Below, piece after piece: positions 12,381-23,349 of a DNA stretch of 64,000 nt. Every line of letters starts with the position of its first letter. Position 1 is the first letter of the stretch. The position numbers and the translations under genes were made by a program. This stretch comes from Rhynchosporium graminicola (Eukaryota > Ascomycota > Leotiomycetes > Helotiales > Ploettnerulaceae), in NCBI GenBank assembly GCA_900074885.1, contig FJUW01000028.1, positions 326,339 to 390,338 on the forward strand, given 5' to 3'. The notes below the pieces were generated by a model. That model was not told the DNA's origin. It ran no database searches and saw nothing but the letters and a program-made list of their open reading frames with translations.

Positions 12381-13075
12381 CTTGGATAGACAATCTGCGC
12401 GCTGACGGTGTCAGGGTTGATTGTGGATCTCCGATACTGCGATAGCTGTAATTGCGATCGGTTTCCCGGTATTGTGGTGGAGACAAGATGGAGATCGTGG
12501 GCCCTGCGCTGGTAGGAACAGGTAACGTTCGAATTCCTGGAGGCTGGAGGGAGCGCTATCTCAAAGGATGCGGTAGGTCGTCAACAAGGTTAAATTGTAA
12601 GCGGAATAGTGAGAGGCGTGTGCGGTTTCGCTGGGCGGGACAAGTGTTGAGGTTGCGGAAACTACCTGGGTACCTACCTATTTGAATGAGCGATGGCAGG
12701 CCAGCAGTGCTGGCTAAACGGCTTGTTTCTAGCTCCGAAATCGACAACGAACGAATGAATTAACACGAAGGAAGCCAAGATGCGTATGCGAAGGTTTATT
12801 TTTAATTTTGGTTCAAGGGACGGGACAAGGAAATGATGGACAATTGATGGATGGTTGATGGTTGATGATTGATGGTTGAGTAAGAATTTCAGTTGTTGAA
12901 GTGAGAAGTGGAGGATGGGAGGGAATGGACGTGGACGTGGATGTGGAAGAGATAGAAGTGAAACAGAAGTGAGGCTGGTCTGGTCAAAAAATAGTGTGTA
13001 CGGGGGAGAGCAGATATGACGGAGGGTAGGAGGCGGAGCTTCGTGTAGTAGTGAGTTGGTGGGTTGCGTTGCGGT

Positions 13076-13095
13076 GGGTTGGGTTGGGTTGGGTT
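13076..13095. repeat. GGGTT pentanucleotide repeat
   Basis: Four perfect GGGTT units followed by GCGTT-like variants to about 13113. It resembles telomere DNA only superficially, because the TTAGGG unit is absent. Confidence 0.85.
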
Positions 13096-13130
13096 GCGTT
13101 GCGTTGCATTGCGCTAGATATGATTTTCGT

Positions 13131-13157
13131 ATGGATGGATGGATGGATGGATGGATG
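13131..13157. repeat. (ATGG)n microsatellite
   Basis: Six perfect ATGG units plus ATG, upstream of the DUF2406 gene. Confidence 0.95.
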
Positions 13158-13690
13158 AGCTGGTCAGTGGCTGCTCGAGAGTGGTCAGTGGTCACTTCCT
13201 TATGCGGGCTTCTTTCTAGCTTCTACCCTTCGAACTTGCTTGGCATATACAGTAAGTAATACTTATACCTTACGGGAAGCGAGTTTTAGTTTTCTTGCAA
13301 CGGATTTCCACGCTCGGCCAGGCGAGCCAGGGTATTTTATACATATCAGAAGATCTTACTTAGGTAGGCGCGTAATACCCAGATATCCACACCACATACA
13401 CATGCATGGCGGGAACGCGCAAGCTGAGGAGGAACCGGTGGATTGCTAAGGTGGATAGGTAGCAAGGAATAGCCACAAGTGGTAGGTAGGTATTCTTATT
13501 CTTTTCGGCAAACCAGAGAATTCCACGCCACACGTTCTTTGAGGTAGGTGCCCTACAAGCAGTGTCCGTGCGGTTAATTCCCCGCGGCTTATCGACGGAT
13601 CGATATCATGACGCATTTCGTTACATATGGTACGGGCTTGGCTGAGCAATACACGAAACAGATACCATCCCATCCCATGCCATCCCATCA

Positions 13691-13715
13691 TACCATACCA
13701 TACCATACCATACCA
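13691..13715. repeat. (TACCA)5 microsatellite
   Basis: Five perfect TACCA units, preceded by CATCC/CATGC-rich imperfect repeats from about 13665. Confidence 0.95.
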
Positions 13716-13780
13716 AGTTTTAACATGCAGCTTTCCATTCCCTTCTCGCTGCTGGATTGACTTCCTTCCGCAAATTCCTT

Positions 13781-13803
13781 GAATCTTTGAATCTTTGAAT
13801 CTT
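13781..13803. repeat. (GAATCTTT)n short tandem repeat
   Basis: Two perfect GAATCTTT units followed by a partial GAATCTT unit. Confidence 0.85.
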
Positions 13804-15445
13804 CGAAAGGTCTTTGAAATAGTCGAGTGTGAACAACCGGTTGTTGACCTCCCCACACTTTGGTGCCTTGCTTTGTGCCAGCGTTGGCCATGGAGGCTGG
13901 TGAAATAGAGACCTTGATTCGGACCTCTCGGATTTGAGAATCCCATCTATTCACGGAGGTGTAATTGGATGGGTAAAGCTTTTGATTGGACGGATGACTT
14001 GCATCTGCCCTGATAAATGCTGGTACGCGAGGCAAGGGAGGGTCTTTCGTGGGGGCCCTCTTGTGATCCTACCTCCAGTACTTACCCAGGGTTCGAATCT
14101 CTATACAGTGGCTGTTCTTGATTGTTGACAATGTGACATAGCTTTATTATGAACAAAGCATACTCTGTTGTTGACTGGCTTTTAATGTCGTCTCGCTTGT
14201 CGGTGGGTTTCAATAAGGCTGCCGAATTGGAAAGGTTAAAGTCGATAATATTGGTATCTACGAATGCAGTTAGGCTTGTAATTTGGATGAGTAGGTAGGT
14301 ATACGGAGTAGACCCGGCGTCGGTTCATCTAGAGTTCCGCTGTATATTCAGCTGCACGCTTAATTCCGAGGAATTAGGCAAATCAGATGCTGACCGTCGC
14401 TCGTGCATGGAGAGAGATTTGACGTGCCGTGAGTTGCCTCTGTGTAACTGGTCACCTGTACAATTACTTCTGCATTTCAGTGAGACTTGGTTTTAGTCGA
14501 CGACATAAAGACGGACATCGTCAGTTTTCAGAAAGGTCAGATGAAGGAAACTTGGCTCTACAACCTCCTCATTCCAACCCATCATGAGAAGTTCCTTGGC
14601 GAGGATGTGATACCATTTCAACTCGTCGCTTTATTGTCACCAGATGTAATGTAAGTAAGAAGGATGGCAGGTTGCCTCCGTGAAGGCAGTAAGCGACATG
14701 AGAAATGTCTCCAAAATGGTTATGTGTTGGAGTGTTCCCCTCGAACATATATCGTGGCACGGCCGAGCTGCATCTACGAAAGTAAGAAGCCAGCAAGTGA
14801 GGATCTCGCTGTCGACAAAGTAATAAATCCGTGTTCGAATTTGAGACGTTCCTGCCGTATTGTTTGCTTTGTTACATTTTAGAAAAGAGTGCAGGAAAAG
14901 GATGCGTTCTTGAGAGCAACCGAGCAAGGGAGCATTTCCCGAATGTCATAACCTGCTCGTAAAAGAAACAATGCTCTCATCCAAGGCCCGGATATTGGTG
15001 CGCAGTGCTGACTACGATTCCATTGCATACATGACATCCCAGTCTCAGGTCCCTATCTTGGGTGCTTACCAGATGTAGAATCTACCCCTTGAGCTGAGAA
15101 GGGTTGGGAGTGTCCCAGAAATCGAAGTACTGCCCCTTGAGAATAACCTAGCAAACGTTGGTTACAGCTTTCCGGAGGGAGGGAAGTATTGTATGGTTGC
15201 ATAGGTATGGCGAAACTAGCGTTTAGTGCTACTCTTCCAGGCTACTTCTATCATTTGACACAGCCATCATTCATCATAGCTCGACATCATGATCACCATT
15301 CAGGTCCTTTGTGATTGTATTTGCTTCATTCGGAATCTACCAGCGAGGTGGAGCATTTGTATTCATGTCGCCCGTCTCAATCAAGTGACCGAATGCCGCA
15401 GACCATCAATCAATATCCCATGCGTCCAACTCCAAACCAATCCTC

Positions 15446-16147
15446 TTATATCGAAGATGGGTACAACATGATTCTGACCGAGGCACCGAAAGACTTAGGA
15501 GGGAGGTTGTTTCTGAACTTGGCGCGTACCATGCCGGAGTTGCCTTGAATCTGCATTAGCCCCAGTTTCCTGAATCATTCTCCCGCGAAACCTACCGTGT
15601 GTTCTGCTGATTGTGCCCCAGATAACTCTGATCTTTGATCCTCTAATCTCCTTTGACGCACGGTAAACGAAAGCGACCTTCTTTCCGAGGTAGAAGCTGA
15701 ACAAATCAGTATTTCCCCATGCTTGATCCTAAGATCTAACGTACTTTGCTCCCTTGGTATCAGAGACACCCTCGATCTGGATCAAACTGCAGCCCGGGGT
15801 GGTGTTACGCTTGCCACGTTGGTAGCTGATGTGACGGCCCCTGCGATCACCATATGTCAGCTCCAGTGCTTCAATTTTCATGTTGTGCCCTCTCCTAGAG
15901 ATCAATCGTCAAATTGCCTCTCATCCTTCCAAGTCGCTGTTGCTGGTGCTGGTACGCGATAATTCGGAGGATAATTACTCACTTCACATAGACTACGCAG
16001 GAGAGTTAGCAATTTTCATGAAGATACAGTCGACGAATGACGATTCTCCCACTCCTTAGATCCCAGCGATCGTCTTGCACAGGAGAATCTTCCAATGTCT
16101 ATGCCATGGGAACAGAACTTACGGCGGTGTCCGGCTTCTGAAACCAT
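15446..16147 (-). CDS. RPL33: 60S ribosomal protein eL33 (RPL33/L35A)
   Basis: Large-subunit ribosomal protein. Five exons, 16147-16123 (25 nt), 15992-15983 (10 nt), 15840-15745, 15696-15596 and 15543-15446, join to 109 aa, the normal eL33 length. The assembled protein shows family hallmarks in order: [65 protein letters not shown] and [15 protein letters not shown] at the C-terminus. The 10-nt exon 2 supplies part of the codon for L9, all of Y10 and V11 and part of K12; without it the conserved LYVKG cannot be made. Introns 1 and 2 (130 and 142 bp) are long for this window and have good GT and AG ends, including tgctaac upstream of the intron 1 acceptor. Divergent from the G6PDH gene. Confidence 0.95.
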
Positions 16148-17849
16148 TTTTGCTGAAATCCCCCGTACTTGTTGCTAGATTCGAGAGTTGACGGTAATAT
16201 TATCAACGACACGTCCTGGCGAGAAAGACTTCGTTGGGCGGATTTGGCGTCGAATTGTCGTTGGCTGCAAATTTCAGGTTCCGGTTCAGATGTGTGGGCG
16301 TTAGCGCATCTCGCTAAAGCTGGGCCGGCCATCCAGCCAGTACTATCACGTGGGGCACCACATCGTGATCGGTGACAACTGTCAACAATCCGGCATTGTC
16401 GCTCAAACCAACGCAAGGTCAGCCAGACAAGAGATCCATATGTCATTTCGACTTCTGTTACTCTCCTTCGAATCAATCTTGGTCACGAGAGTTGGACTGC
16501 TGGTGTTCTTCGACCATGGCCTCACCAAAGCAGGCAGCAAAGCTCAGCCAGGTAACACTAAATCAGTCCTGTAACAGCATCAGGCCTAAACTGCAGGATA
16601 GAATGCCTCAAGGATATGTCACTAACTCGATGATCTCTGAGTAGTTTCTAGATTAAGATTCGATTCAAAGCTATGTACCACAATATTGAGCCGCAACTGA
16701 TTAGTCACTCATTCAGAAAGACCATTCTTGATCTGGAGTCAAATTTGGAAGGACAGACTTGCAGTGATCACAAATAAAGCACCGAAAGGCCTGTGGTAGA
16801 AGTCATCTTCGGTGAATGCCGACCGTCATCAGTATGGATCGATCTCGGGGTTTAGTACTTCTTCGTTGCTGGAAGGCCTTCGTATCGAACCTCTTTGGCT
16901 CATTACGGACATCCACGTTTCTTCAACGTCCCATGGACTGACGTCCTTGTTGCTTGATTCACAATAAAAAGTAAATGCACCTGGATGTGGGTAGCGCAGA
17001 CTCTAGCTCTTATTGGCTACACGATTTCGTACGAGGAGCATGCTGGTGGTTCAAACAAGATGCCGGAGATGTTGTGGTTTTGGAGAAACATACGGCGTCC
17101 ATAATTCTGTACGTACTGAGTCCAAACCTTTACTCCGAGACCCCGTGGAAATCAAGACTCAAAGACACTACCGTAGATTCATTCCATGAGCAAGGCTGAG
17201 AGGCAGATTCCCTCGTGCTCCGATGCAAGGTGCTTACAAAGCAACTAGCCAATAGTAGATGCGACCTCCACTTGTGCCGCATACTGAGGTGCCCGTGGAT
17301 AAAGTGGGAAAAGAAGGGAAACATTCTGTAAGAGAGGCAATTCCAAGTCCACGGCCAATCAGGAAATTGAAACTCAAAAGACATAGGCATATCCCTCTTC
17401 CCCTCTTCTTTGGTATTGTACGTAGGGATGCTCTGTCTTCTCCCGTGATTCTGTGAAACTCTGTGTACAGGCAGTTTCTGACCTTTGCCTTGTTGCTCTC
17501 ATTGCGCCCGTCGTCTACTTGCTTGCGGAATCTGGCAAATCCAGTGGAATATCCTTGGGAAGACGCACTGCACGTTTGATTGAAGTTTACCCCGCGATAG
17601 AGCATTTTGCATTCGATTGCCTTGGTGAATGTTTCGAAAGGTGAAGTTTTGATACTTATAACTCCGTCACCGCCGACGCTTCGACCCCGCTACTGGCCGC
17701 TGTGCTGTACAGTAGCTTGCTCGCTCGAATTTATCATCGTCCTCCGAACTCAACATTTTCTCGACCTCGACGCAAACTTTCCCTCCTTCTCCACACCATC
17801 CACGTCTCCTCGATCGCCCTTATATCCTCGTACTGCCAGTTCTCACAAA
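16148..17849. promoter_or_regulatory. bidirectional promoter region RPL33/G6PDH
   Basis: About 1.7 kb between divergent starts at 16147 (minus) and 17850 (plus). The 200 bp before the G6PDH ATG are C/T-rich, as in fungal 5' UTRs. I see no gene in it. Confidence 0.45.
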
Positions 17850-19797
17850 ATGGCGGACACTGTGATCAAGCCAGAGGAGCACAATGCTGGGTGAGTTAGT
17901 TGATTCCCCCCACTGGTCGATCTACGTCACTCGAAGTCAGAGCTTTGGTTTTACAGCAGCAATAGCTGGATTGCCTACATTACTACAGTGTAACTGCGGA
18001 CTTCTTGAAGCTTTTTCTTGTGGGCTTCAAGTATCTCAATTGCATTTGACTTGACTTCTGCACGCGCTGTTACTAATCTCTCTTTCCCCACTAGATCCGT
18101 AGAACTCAAAGATAACACCGTTATTGTCGTGTTAGGAGCATCAGGAGATCTAGCCAAGAAGAAGACGGTAAATTTCCATAAAATCTGATCCATTCGAATT
18201 TTGCTAATGTTGTACGATTAGTTCCCTGCCTTGTTTGGCCTTGTTTGTCACCTATTCGTTCGAAGCTGAATATCACTAACGCGTAGACTGCCAGTACCGC
18301 AACCAATTCCTTCCAAAAGATATTAAGATTGTCGGATATGCTCGGACAAAGATGGACCATGAGGAATTCCTCAAGCGGGTCAAATCATATATCAAAACTC
18401 CTACCAAGGATATGGAACAACAGCTGAAAGAGTTCTGCGATATCTGTACCTATATTTCTGGACAATATGACAAGGATGAATCCTTCGAGGAGTTGGATAA
18501 GCACCTTGTGGAGCTTGAGGATGGACGTGAGGAGACAAACCGGGTTTTCTACATGGCACTCCCACCTAGCGTCTTCACTACAGTTTCCCAGCACCTGAAG
18601 AAGTGTTGCTATCCCAAGAATGGAATCGCAAGAATCATTGTAGGTGGCTCTCACTCCGCATTACAAACTAATACTGATCATGCGATTATAGGTTGAGAAG
18701 CCGTTCGGAAAGGATCTTGGTAGCTCGAGAGAATTACAGAAGGCTTTGGAGCCAAACTGGAACGAGGAAGAGATTTTCCGTATCGATCATTACCTCGGAA
18801 AGGAGATGGTAAAGAATATCCTGATCTTAAGATTCGGCAACGAATTCTTCGGCGCAACCTGGAACCGAAATCACATCGACAATGTCCAGATCTCTTTCAA
18901 GGAGCCATTCGGAACCGAGGGGCGTGGTGGTTACTTCGACGAGTTTGGTATTATCAGAGATGTCATGCAGAACCATTTGCTACAAGTCCTGACCCTGTTG
19001 GCTATGGAGAGACCCATCTCATTCTCCGCAGAAGACATTCGTGATGAGAAAGTCCGTGTATTGAGAGGCATTCCAGCCATCGAGCCAAAGAATGTTATTA
19101 TCGGTCAGTACGGCAAGTCACTCGACGGAAGCAAGCCAGCATACAAGGAGGATGACACGGTTCCCAAGGATTCCAGATGTCCAACTTTCTGCGCAATGGT
19201 GGCATTTATCAAGAACGAGCGCTGGGACGGTGTACCATTCATCTTGAAGGCCGGAAAGGCTCTCAACGAACAGAAGACCGAAATCAGAATCCAGTTCAAA
19301 GATGTCACTTCCGGTATCTTTAAGGATATTCCACGTAACGAGCTCGTCATGCGTATTCAGCCAAACGAAAGTGTTTACATCAAGATGAATTCCAAGCTTC
19401 CTGGACTGAGCATGCAAACCGTCGTTACCGAACTTGATTTGACCTACAGACGCCGATTCTCCGACTTGAAGATTCCAGAAGCCTACGAGTCCCTCATCCT
19501 CGATGCTCTTAAGGGCGACCATTCCAATTTTGTTCGTGATGATGAGTTAGATGCAAGCTGGAGAGTCTTCACCCCACTTCTTCACTACCTGGAGGAGAAC
19601 AAGGAAATAATTCCAATGGAATACCCATATGGTAAACGTTTTCAATCCTATTTCTTTGATACGATCCACTAATATATCGCTCAGGATCCCGTGGTCCTGC
19701 TGTCTTGGATGACTTCACATCTTCCTACGGCTACAAATTCTCTGATGCAGCTGGATATCAATGGCCAACCACGCAGACAGCACCAAACAAGTTGTGA
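17850..19797 (+). CDS. ZWF1: glucose-6-phosphate 1-dehydrogenase
   Basis: First enzyme of the oxidative pentose phosphate pathway: glucose-6-phosphate + NADP+ to 6-phosphogluconolactone + NADPH, cytosolic. Six exons, 17850-17890, 18095-18167, 18222-18242 (21 nt), 18295-18639, 18692-19631 and 19685-19797, join to 510 aa, the usual fungal length. The NADP-binding motif VVLGASGDLAKKK lies at about residues 23-35, EKPFG at about 162-166, and the active-site signature RIDHYLGKE at 190-198 includes the substrate-binding His and Lys. GGYFDEFGIIRDVMQNHLLQ is the conserved dimerisation/substrate region. The C-terminus includes YGYKFSDAAGYQWP. The 21-nt exon encodes FPALFGL and is required for continuity with YRNQFLPKDIKIVGYART. 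Confidence 0.97.
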
Positions 19798-20720
19798 TTA
19801 TGCAGCTAGATCTTAGAATCGGGGCAGGACAGATAGAACGAATTCATGTCAAGACTACTTTACCGCAGAACAATTGAACCAGCCCCCAAATCTTCCGGCA
19901 TCGGACATCGTTTTCCCGCCAATTTCCTCCCTCTGAAGGTCTACTAAAGCATGTCTGCAAAATCACATTGGTTTATAATACGAGGGAACATTGGATGGAC
20001 GATATTCAACCTATTCTCACACGTCTTCTCACTTTCCCACTCTCCTCTATTGAATACATTCTCTGTGGACTTCGCGAAGACTGGCCAATAGTCATGAAGG
20101 ATGGCATAAGAGAGGGACCTTTGATCTCTTTTTTCACGTACGACAAGCATGGAATCGCGTATCTGCGCAGCTATGCCTTGAAATTGAGAATGTGTGACCA
20201 TACTATCCCCTCATTCTAAATGTATGTGAAATTCTTTAACTCTTGCCTTTTTCTTATGATTTAATCTTTGTGAATCGAGTATAAGTCTCTCTCATTTGTG
20301 CATTCTTCTGTAAGTAGTAGTCACCATATAACACGCTGGGCTCATTCCTCTTCACAAATCAGATTAAGGCTCGCCATGTAAGAGGCGTTGCGGTCCGGTT
20401 GGTAGATCCGAAGTTCATAAGAGTCGTCAGGAGCCATCGACTCGAACTTCATAACATCTGAGGCTTGAGAGGCCTTATCCATACGAATTGGGTCGATCGC
20501 TTGAGCAACGTCCAGAATTTCATCACTTCGTTCACAGCATTCCCTATCAGGAAAGCGATGCACAAAAATAACGTCAATTCGATATACACATATAAACACG
20601 CGCAATGAATAGACAGGTATAATCTTTCCTCAAGAACAAACATATGCGATTTCAACATCCAAGCCTCTTAACGCCAGCTACCATGCCAGAACCACGCCAC
20701 ATCCTCACTCGTTCTCTGCT
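19798..20720. other. convergent intergenic region
   Basis: 3' flanks of ZWF1 (plus) and ERV46 (minus). A minus-strand segment at 20342-20530 looks coding and is listed separately. Confidence 0.45.
20342..20530 (-). other. coding-like segment, possible small unannotated gene or exon
   Basis: A minus-strand open stretch ending in a stop at 20342 reads ILDVAQAIDPIRMDKASQAS and continues through FESMAPDDSYELRIYQPDRN to the end. Composition and codon pattern look protein-like. No convincing start or upstream exon was found before ERV46 ends at 20721 on the same strand, so it may be 3' UTR. Confidence 0.2.
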
Positions 20721-22196
20721 TCACAGGCTCTTGCCTGTCATCTTCTTCAGCCTCGTGGTACCTTCATAGACTCCACGATCGACAGCTGCGGCTACGGTTA
20801 GCGTTCCTCCGATGATGGCACAGAGCCCGGTTAGGAAGCCTGCGAGACTTTTGGTCCGCTCTTCACGGTTGATGACTTTCATCGGGGAGATGTCCTGTTA
20901 GATATATATTAGTCTCGTGCTTGAAGATGTAAGCTTAGGGAGACAGGGTGAGCTTACGTATGAGAAGAAGACTCCTGGAATACCACCGCGAGAGTGGAGT
21001 TTTTCCTTGTGGCCTTCTGCGGCATCGTCGCCACCAGTTAAGCTTCTTCGGTGGCTTGTGACGGAATACTGGTGAGTTTCAACACTGCCGTCTTCTAGTT
21101 GACCGAATTGTCCGAGTCTGGGGTGCTCGCCGATGGTATGACGGGCAGAGCTGTCCCATCCGAGAGGGAGATAGGAGGTTGGAACGACCTTGACGAAGTA
21201 CATGAAATTGTAGGCAGTCTCCGCAGTGACTTGCTCCGTGTCGTCCAATGGGTTGATATGATGCGACGCCCATGGCGCCTGACCGTACGCCAACTTCTTC
21301 GTTACACTCTCTGGGAGTTGTGGGCCGAATCTCAGCGAATGGATTTTATGTGTGAAGACATGTCCTCCAGGAATCGGGGTATCGAAGTAGTTATTCAAAT
21401 CGTGAACGTGCATGTTTCCATTACTGAAACTCCTTCCTGGCGCAATGTGGAAATTTCCTACAACCTTGTTGACACGGAGTCCACCTTGGATTCGGCATCC
21501 TTCCTTTCTCTGAGCGTCCAATCGTTCTCCGTAGTGTTCGCGCTCGCACTGCTCCACGTTTTCTCCTCGGCCAAATGCCCAGGATACACTGGCGTAAGCT
21601 TCCCGGACTTCCTCGCAGGTGTTACAGCAGCCGGCCTTCTGAGCGTTAGGAGGAGGGGTCGCTCCATAACATCCACCACAATAATCTGGGGCCAGATGTG
21701 TAGCTTGGTCATCAGCATTATGCCTAGAAAGACTTAGTAAACCCAATCGTCCGAGATATGGCGATAACTCACAAATCCAGAGATTTAATATCAATATCCG
21801 CGCCGCCTTCTGCTGCTGGCGCAAGTCTCACTTTGCTCACACCATGCATGACACCTGTCTGCTGCTCCCCAGACACATCCATCACATCCAGCGTCAGGAG
21901 CTCGCAAGGTATCCTAGGGAATGTAATGTTGAGATGGATCTCCATCTTCTGACCTATTGAAGGTCAGTAAAGTGTTCATGTACCCTGGTGCATCTATTCC
22001 TGCCTCGTCCTTTATCCACGATCAACTCTGGGTGGACCACTATCCGCCTGTAATCTGCCCATTCTCCCAGCGCCAGATACAGTACGATTAGCAGAGAAGC
22101 TATGGTGACGATTCCTCCCGAAGTCGTGCGAACTCGAGCCTCATCGACGGTCTTGGTAAAGGCATCTAGCCTTGTAAATCTCGATTTTGGAGGCAT
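20721..22196 (-). CDS. ERV46: COPII vesicle protein Erv46 (ERGIC3 family)
   Basis: Erv46 forms a complex with Erv41 in COPII vesicles and acts in ER-Golgi transport and retrieval. Four exons, 22196-22004, 21953-21773, 21723-20958 and 20894-20721, join to 437 aa. The N-terminal cytosolic leader (SRFTRLDAFTKTVDEARVRT) is followed by a first membrane segment (IVTIASLLIVLYLAL). A large lumenal domain follows, with the Cys-rich YCGGCYGA, CCNTCEEV and EGCRIQGGLRVNKVVGNFHI motifs typical of ERGIC proteins. A second membrane segment (GFLTGLCAIIGGTLTVAAAV) is near the C-terminus, which ends in KKMTGKSL. Intron 1 (21954-22003, 50 bp) only works as a GC-AG intron; the others are GT-AG. Divergent from MEX67. 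Confidence 0.94.
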
Positions 22197-23349
22197 AGTG
22201 TTAGAGTGTTGCGAAAAGTAGACGGGATCTGGCTATTAGAGCCTCGCGGCGTTGTTGATAGCTTCGCTTTCAAAGATGCATGAATTGTGCGCAGCTCAAA
22301 TCAATCAGCTGTACATAAATAAAGTGAAGACGTAATTGACGCAGATGTTTTCGAATAATCTGTTGCGCCGCAAAGAGAAGAAATGGGGATTGGGGATTTG
22401 CGAGTTCTGTGCTGGGACTCTGATAATTTCCTAAGGCCAGATCATTGTTCGGCACTAGATGGTTGTATCCCTGCTGCAGGTACCGGTAGCTGCTCGCATG
22501 CCTCTTTGCCTACTATATATAACCTGAGGTATTAAGCAAATGCGAGCTTCAAGGTATAGGCAAGTATCTCTGAGTTTCCATATTTAAGCAGAATTCTACA
22601 GGCAATGTCATTCATTAGATTGAGAATGCCTTGACATAACATGAAGATTTCAAGTTTTCCTTCTTCCTACATAGGTCTCGAATGTCTCGGGATTATTCAA
22701 TACAGTAAGTAGTGGATAACAACAGCCTTGATAGGCGGCACCCACGTTCGATTGTCGCCTTAGACTGCGACCGTTTGATCTTCTTGATAGGAAACTATAA
22801 CAGGACAATGGGTCTGCCTCGATCTATTCACTTTTAATCGCAGAAATCTGAGGACAATCACAATTGAATGATTCACTCACTGTCACTGACTGTCACTTGC
22901 TATCGGACAATATGACTGTTTCAGGCTAGTGAGATACGCTACTGCCCAGCTGCCGCACAGATGCGGCCGCTTCAGGCCGCATGACTTTACCTAGGCTTCA
23001 GCCTTGCTCCTCCCACCTCCAAGCTCCATATCCATCTCCACCTGCTCCTTGTCTTCTTTGATCGCAGTCAAGCTTCCTTTGTCCTATCTCCACCATCTTT
23101 ATTTTGCTACACCGACATCTTCGTTCGTCTATACCAATACCTTCTCTTTTCAACTCCACACACATCTGGAGACCCCTTCTCCACCACGGTCATTCATCGC
23201 AAAAAAAAATTACGTCGAACTTGCGACACTCCTTCACACCACCAGGCGCCATTCCACGAGCGATTTGGTCTTGAACGAGGTACTCGGAACGTCTGATAAC
23301 ATCTTAGGAACCTCCCGCCTCCTCTCTCAGCGAATAGCTTTGTGACAAA
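22197..23349. promoter_or_regulatory. bidirectional promoter region ERV46/MEX67
   Basis: About 1.15 kb between divergent starts. It contains a GC-rich perfect inverted repeat (22961-22982) and, from about 23000, a strongly C/T-rich leader before MEX67. No gene was found. Confidence 0.5.
22961..22982. repeat. GC-rich perfect inverted repeat
   Basis: ATGCGGCC and GGCCGCAT are exact reverse complements separated by 6 bases (GCTTCA). It lies 368 bp upstream of the MEX67 start codon, in otherwise AT-balanced DNA. Confidence 0.8.

Larger units (their letters stand above)
12381..15445. other. long intergenic region with microsatellites
   Basis: About 3 kb between the 5' end of the DUF2406 gene and the 3' end of RPL33, both on the minus strand. 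It holds several simple repeats annotated separately (GGGTT, ATGG, TACCA, GAATCTTT units), TAGGTAGG words and one TACGGAGTA word (14302-14310). No protein-coding gene was found. It presumably contains the DUF2406 promoter and 5' UTR. Confidence 0.5.

Noticed and set aside
13061..13113. GGGTT-rich tract as a telomere or internal telomeric repeat
   Set aside because: Fungal telomeres of this group use TTAGGG; no TTAGGG unit is present and the tract degrades into GCGTT variants.
12674..13195. 173-codon minus-strand open frame with repetitive HPS and NPT residues
   Set aside because: It is the translation of microsatellites and has no family resemblance.
14090..14099. GGTTCGAATC resembling a tRNA B box
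   Set aside because: No A box at the right distance and the flanks do not fold into acceptor, D or anticodon arms.
21099..21737. 212-codon plus-strand open frame
   Set aside because: It overlaps ERV46 exon 3 in antisense, and ERV46 is strongly supported by conserved Cys motifs.
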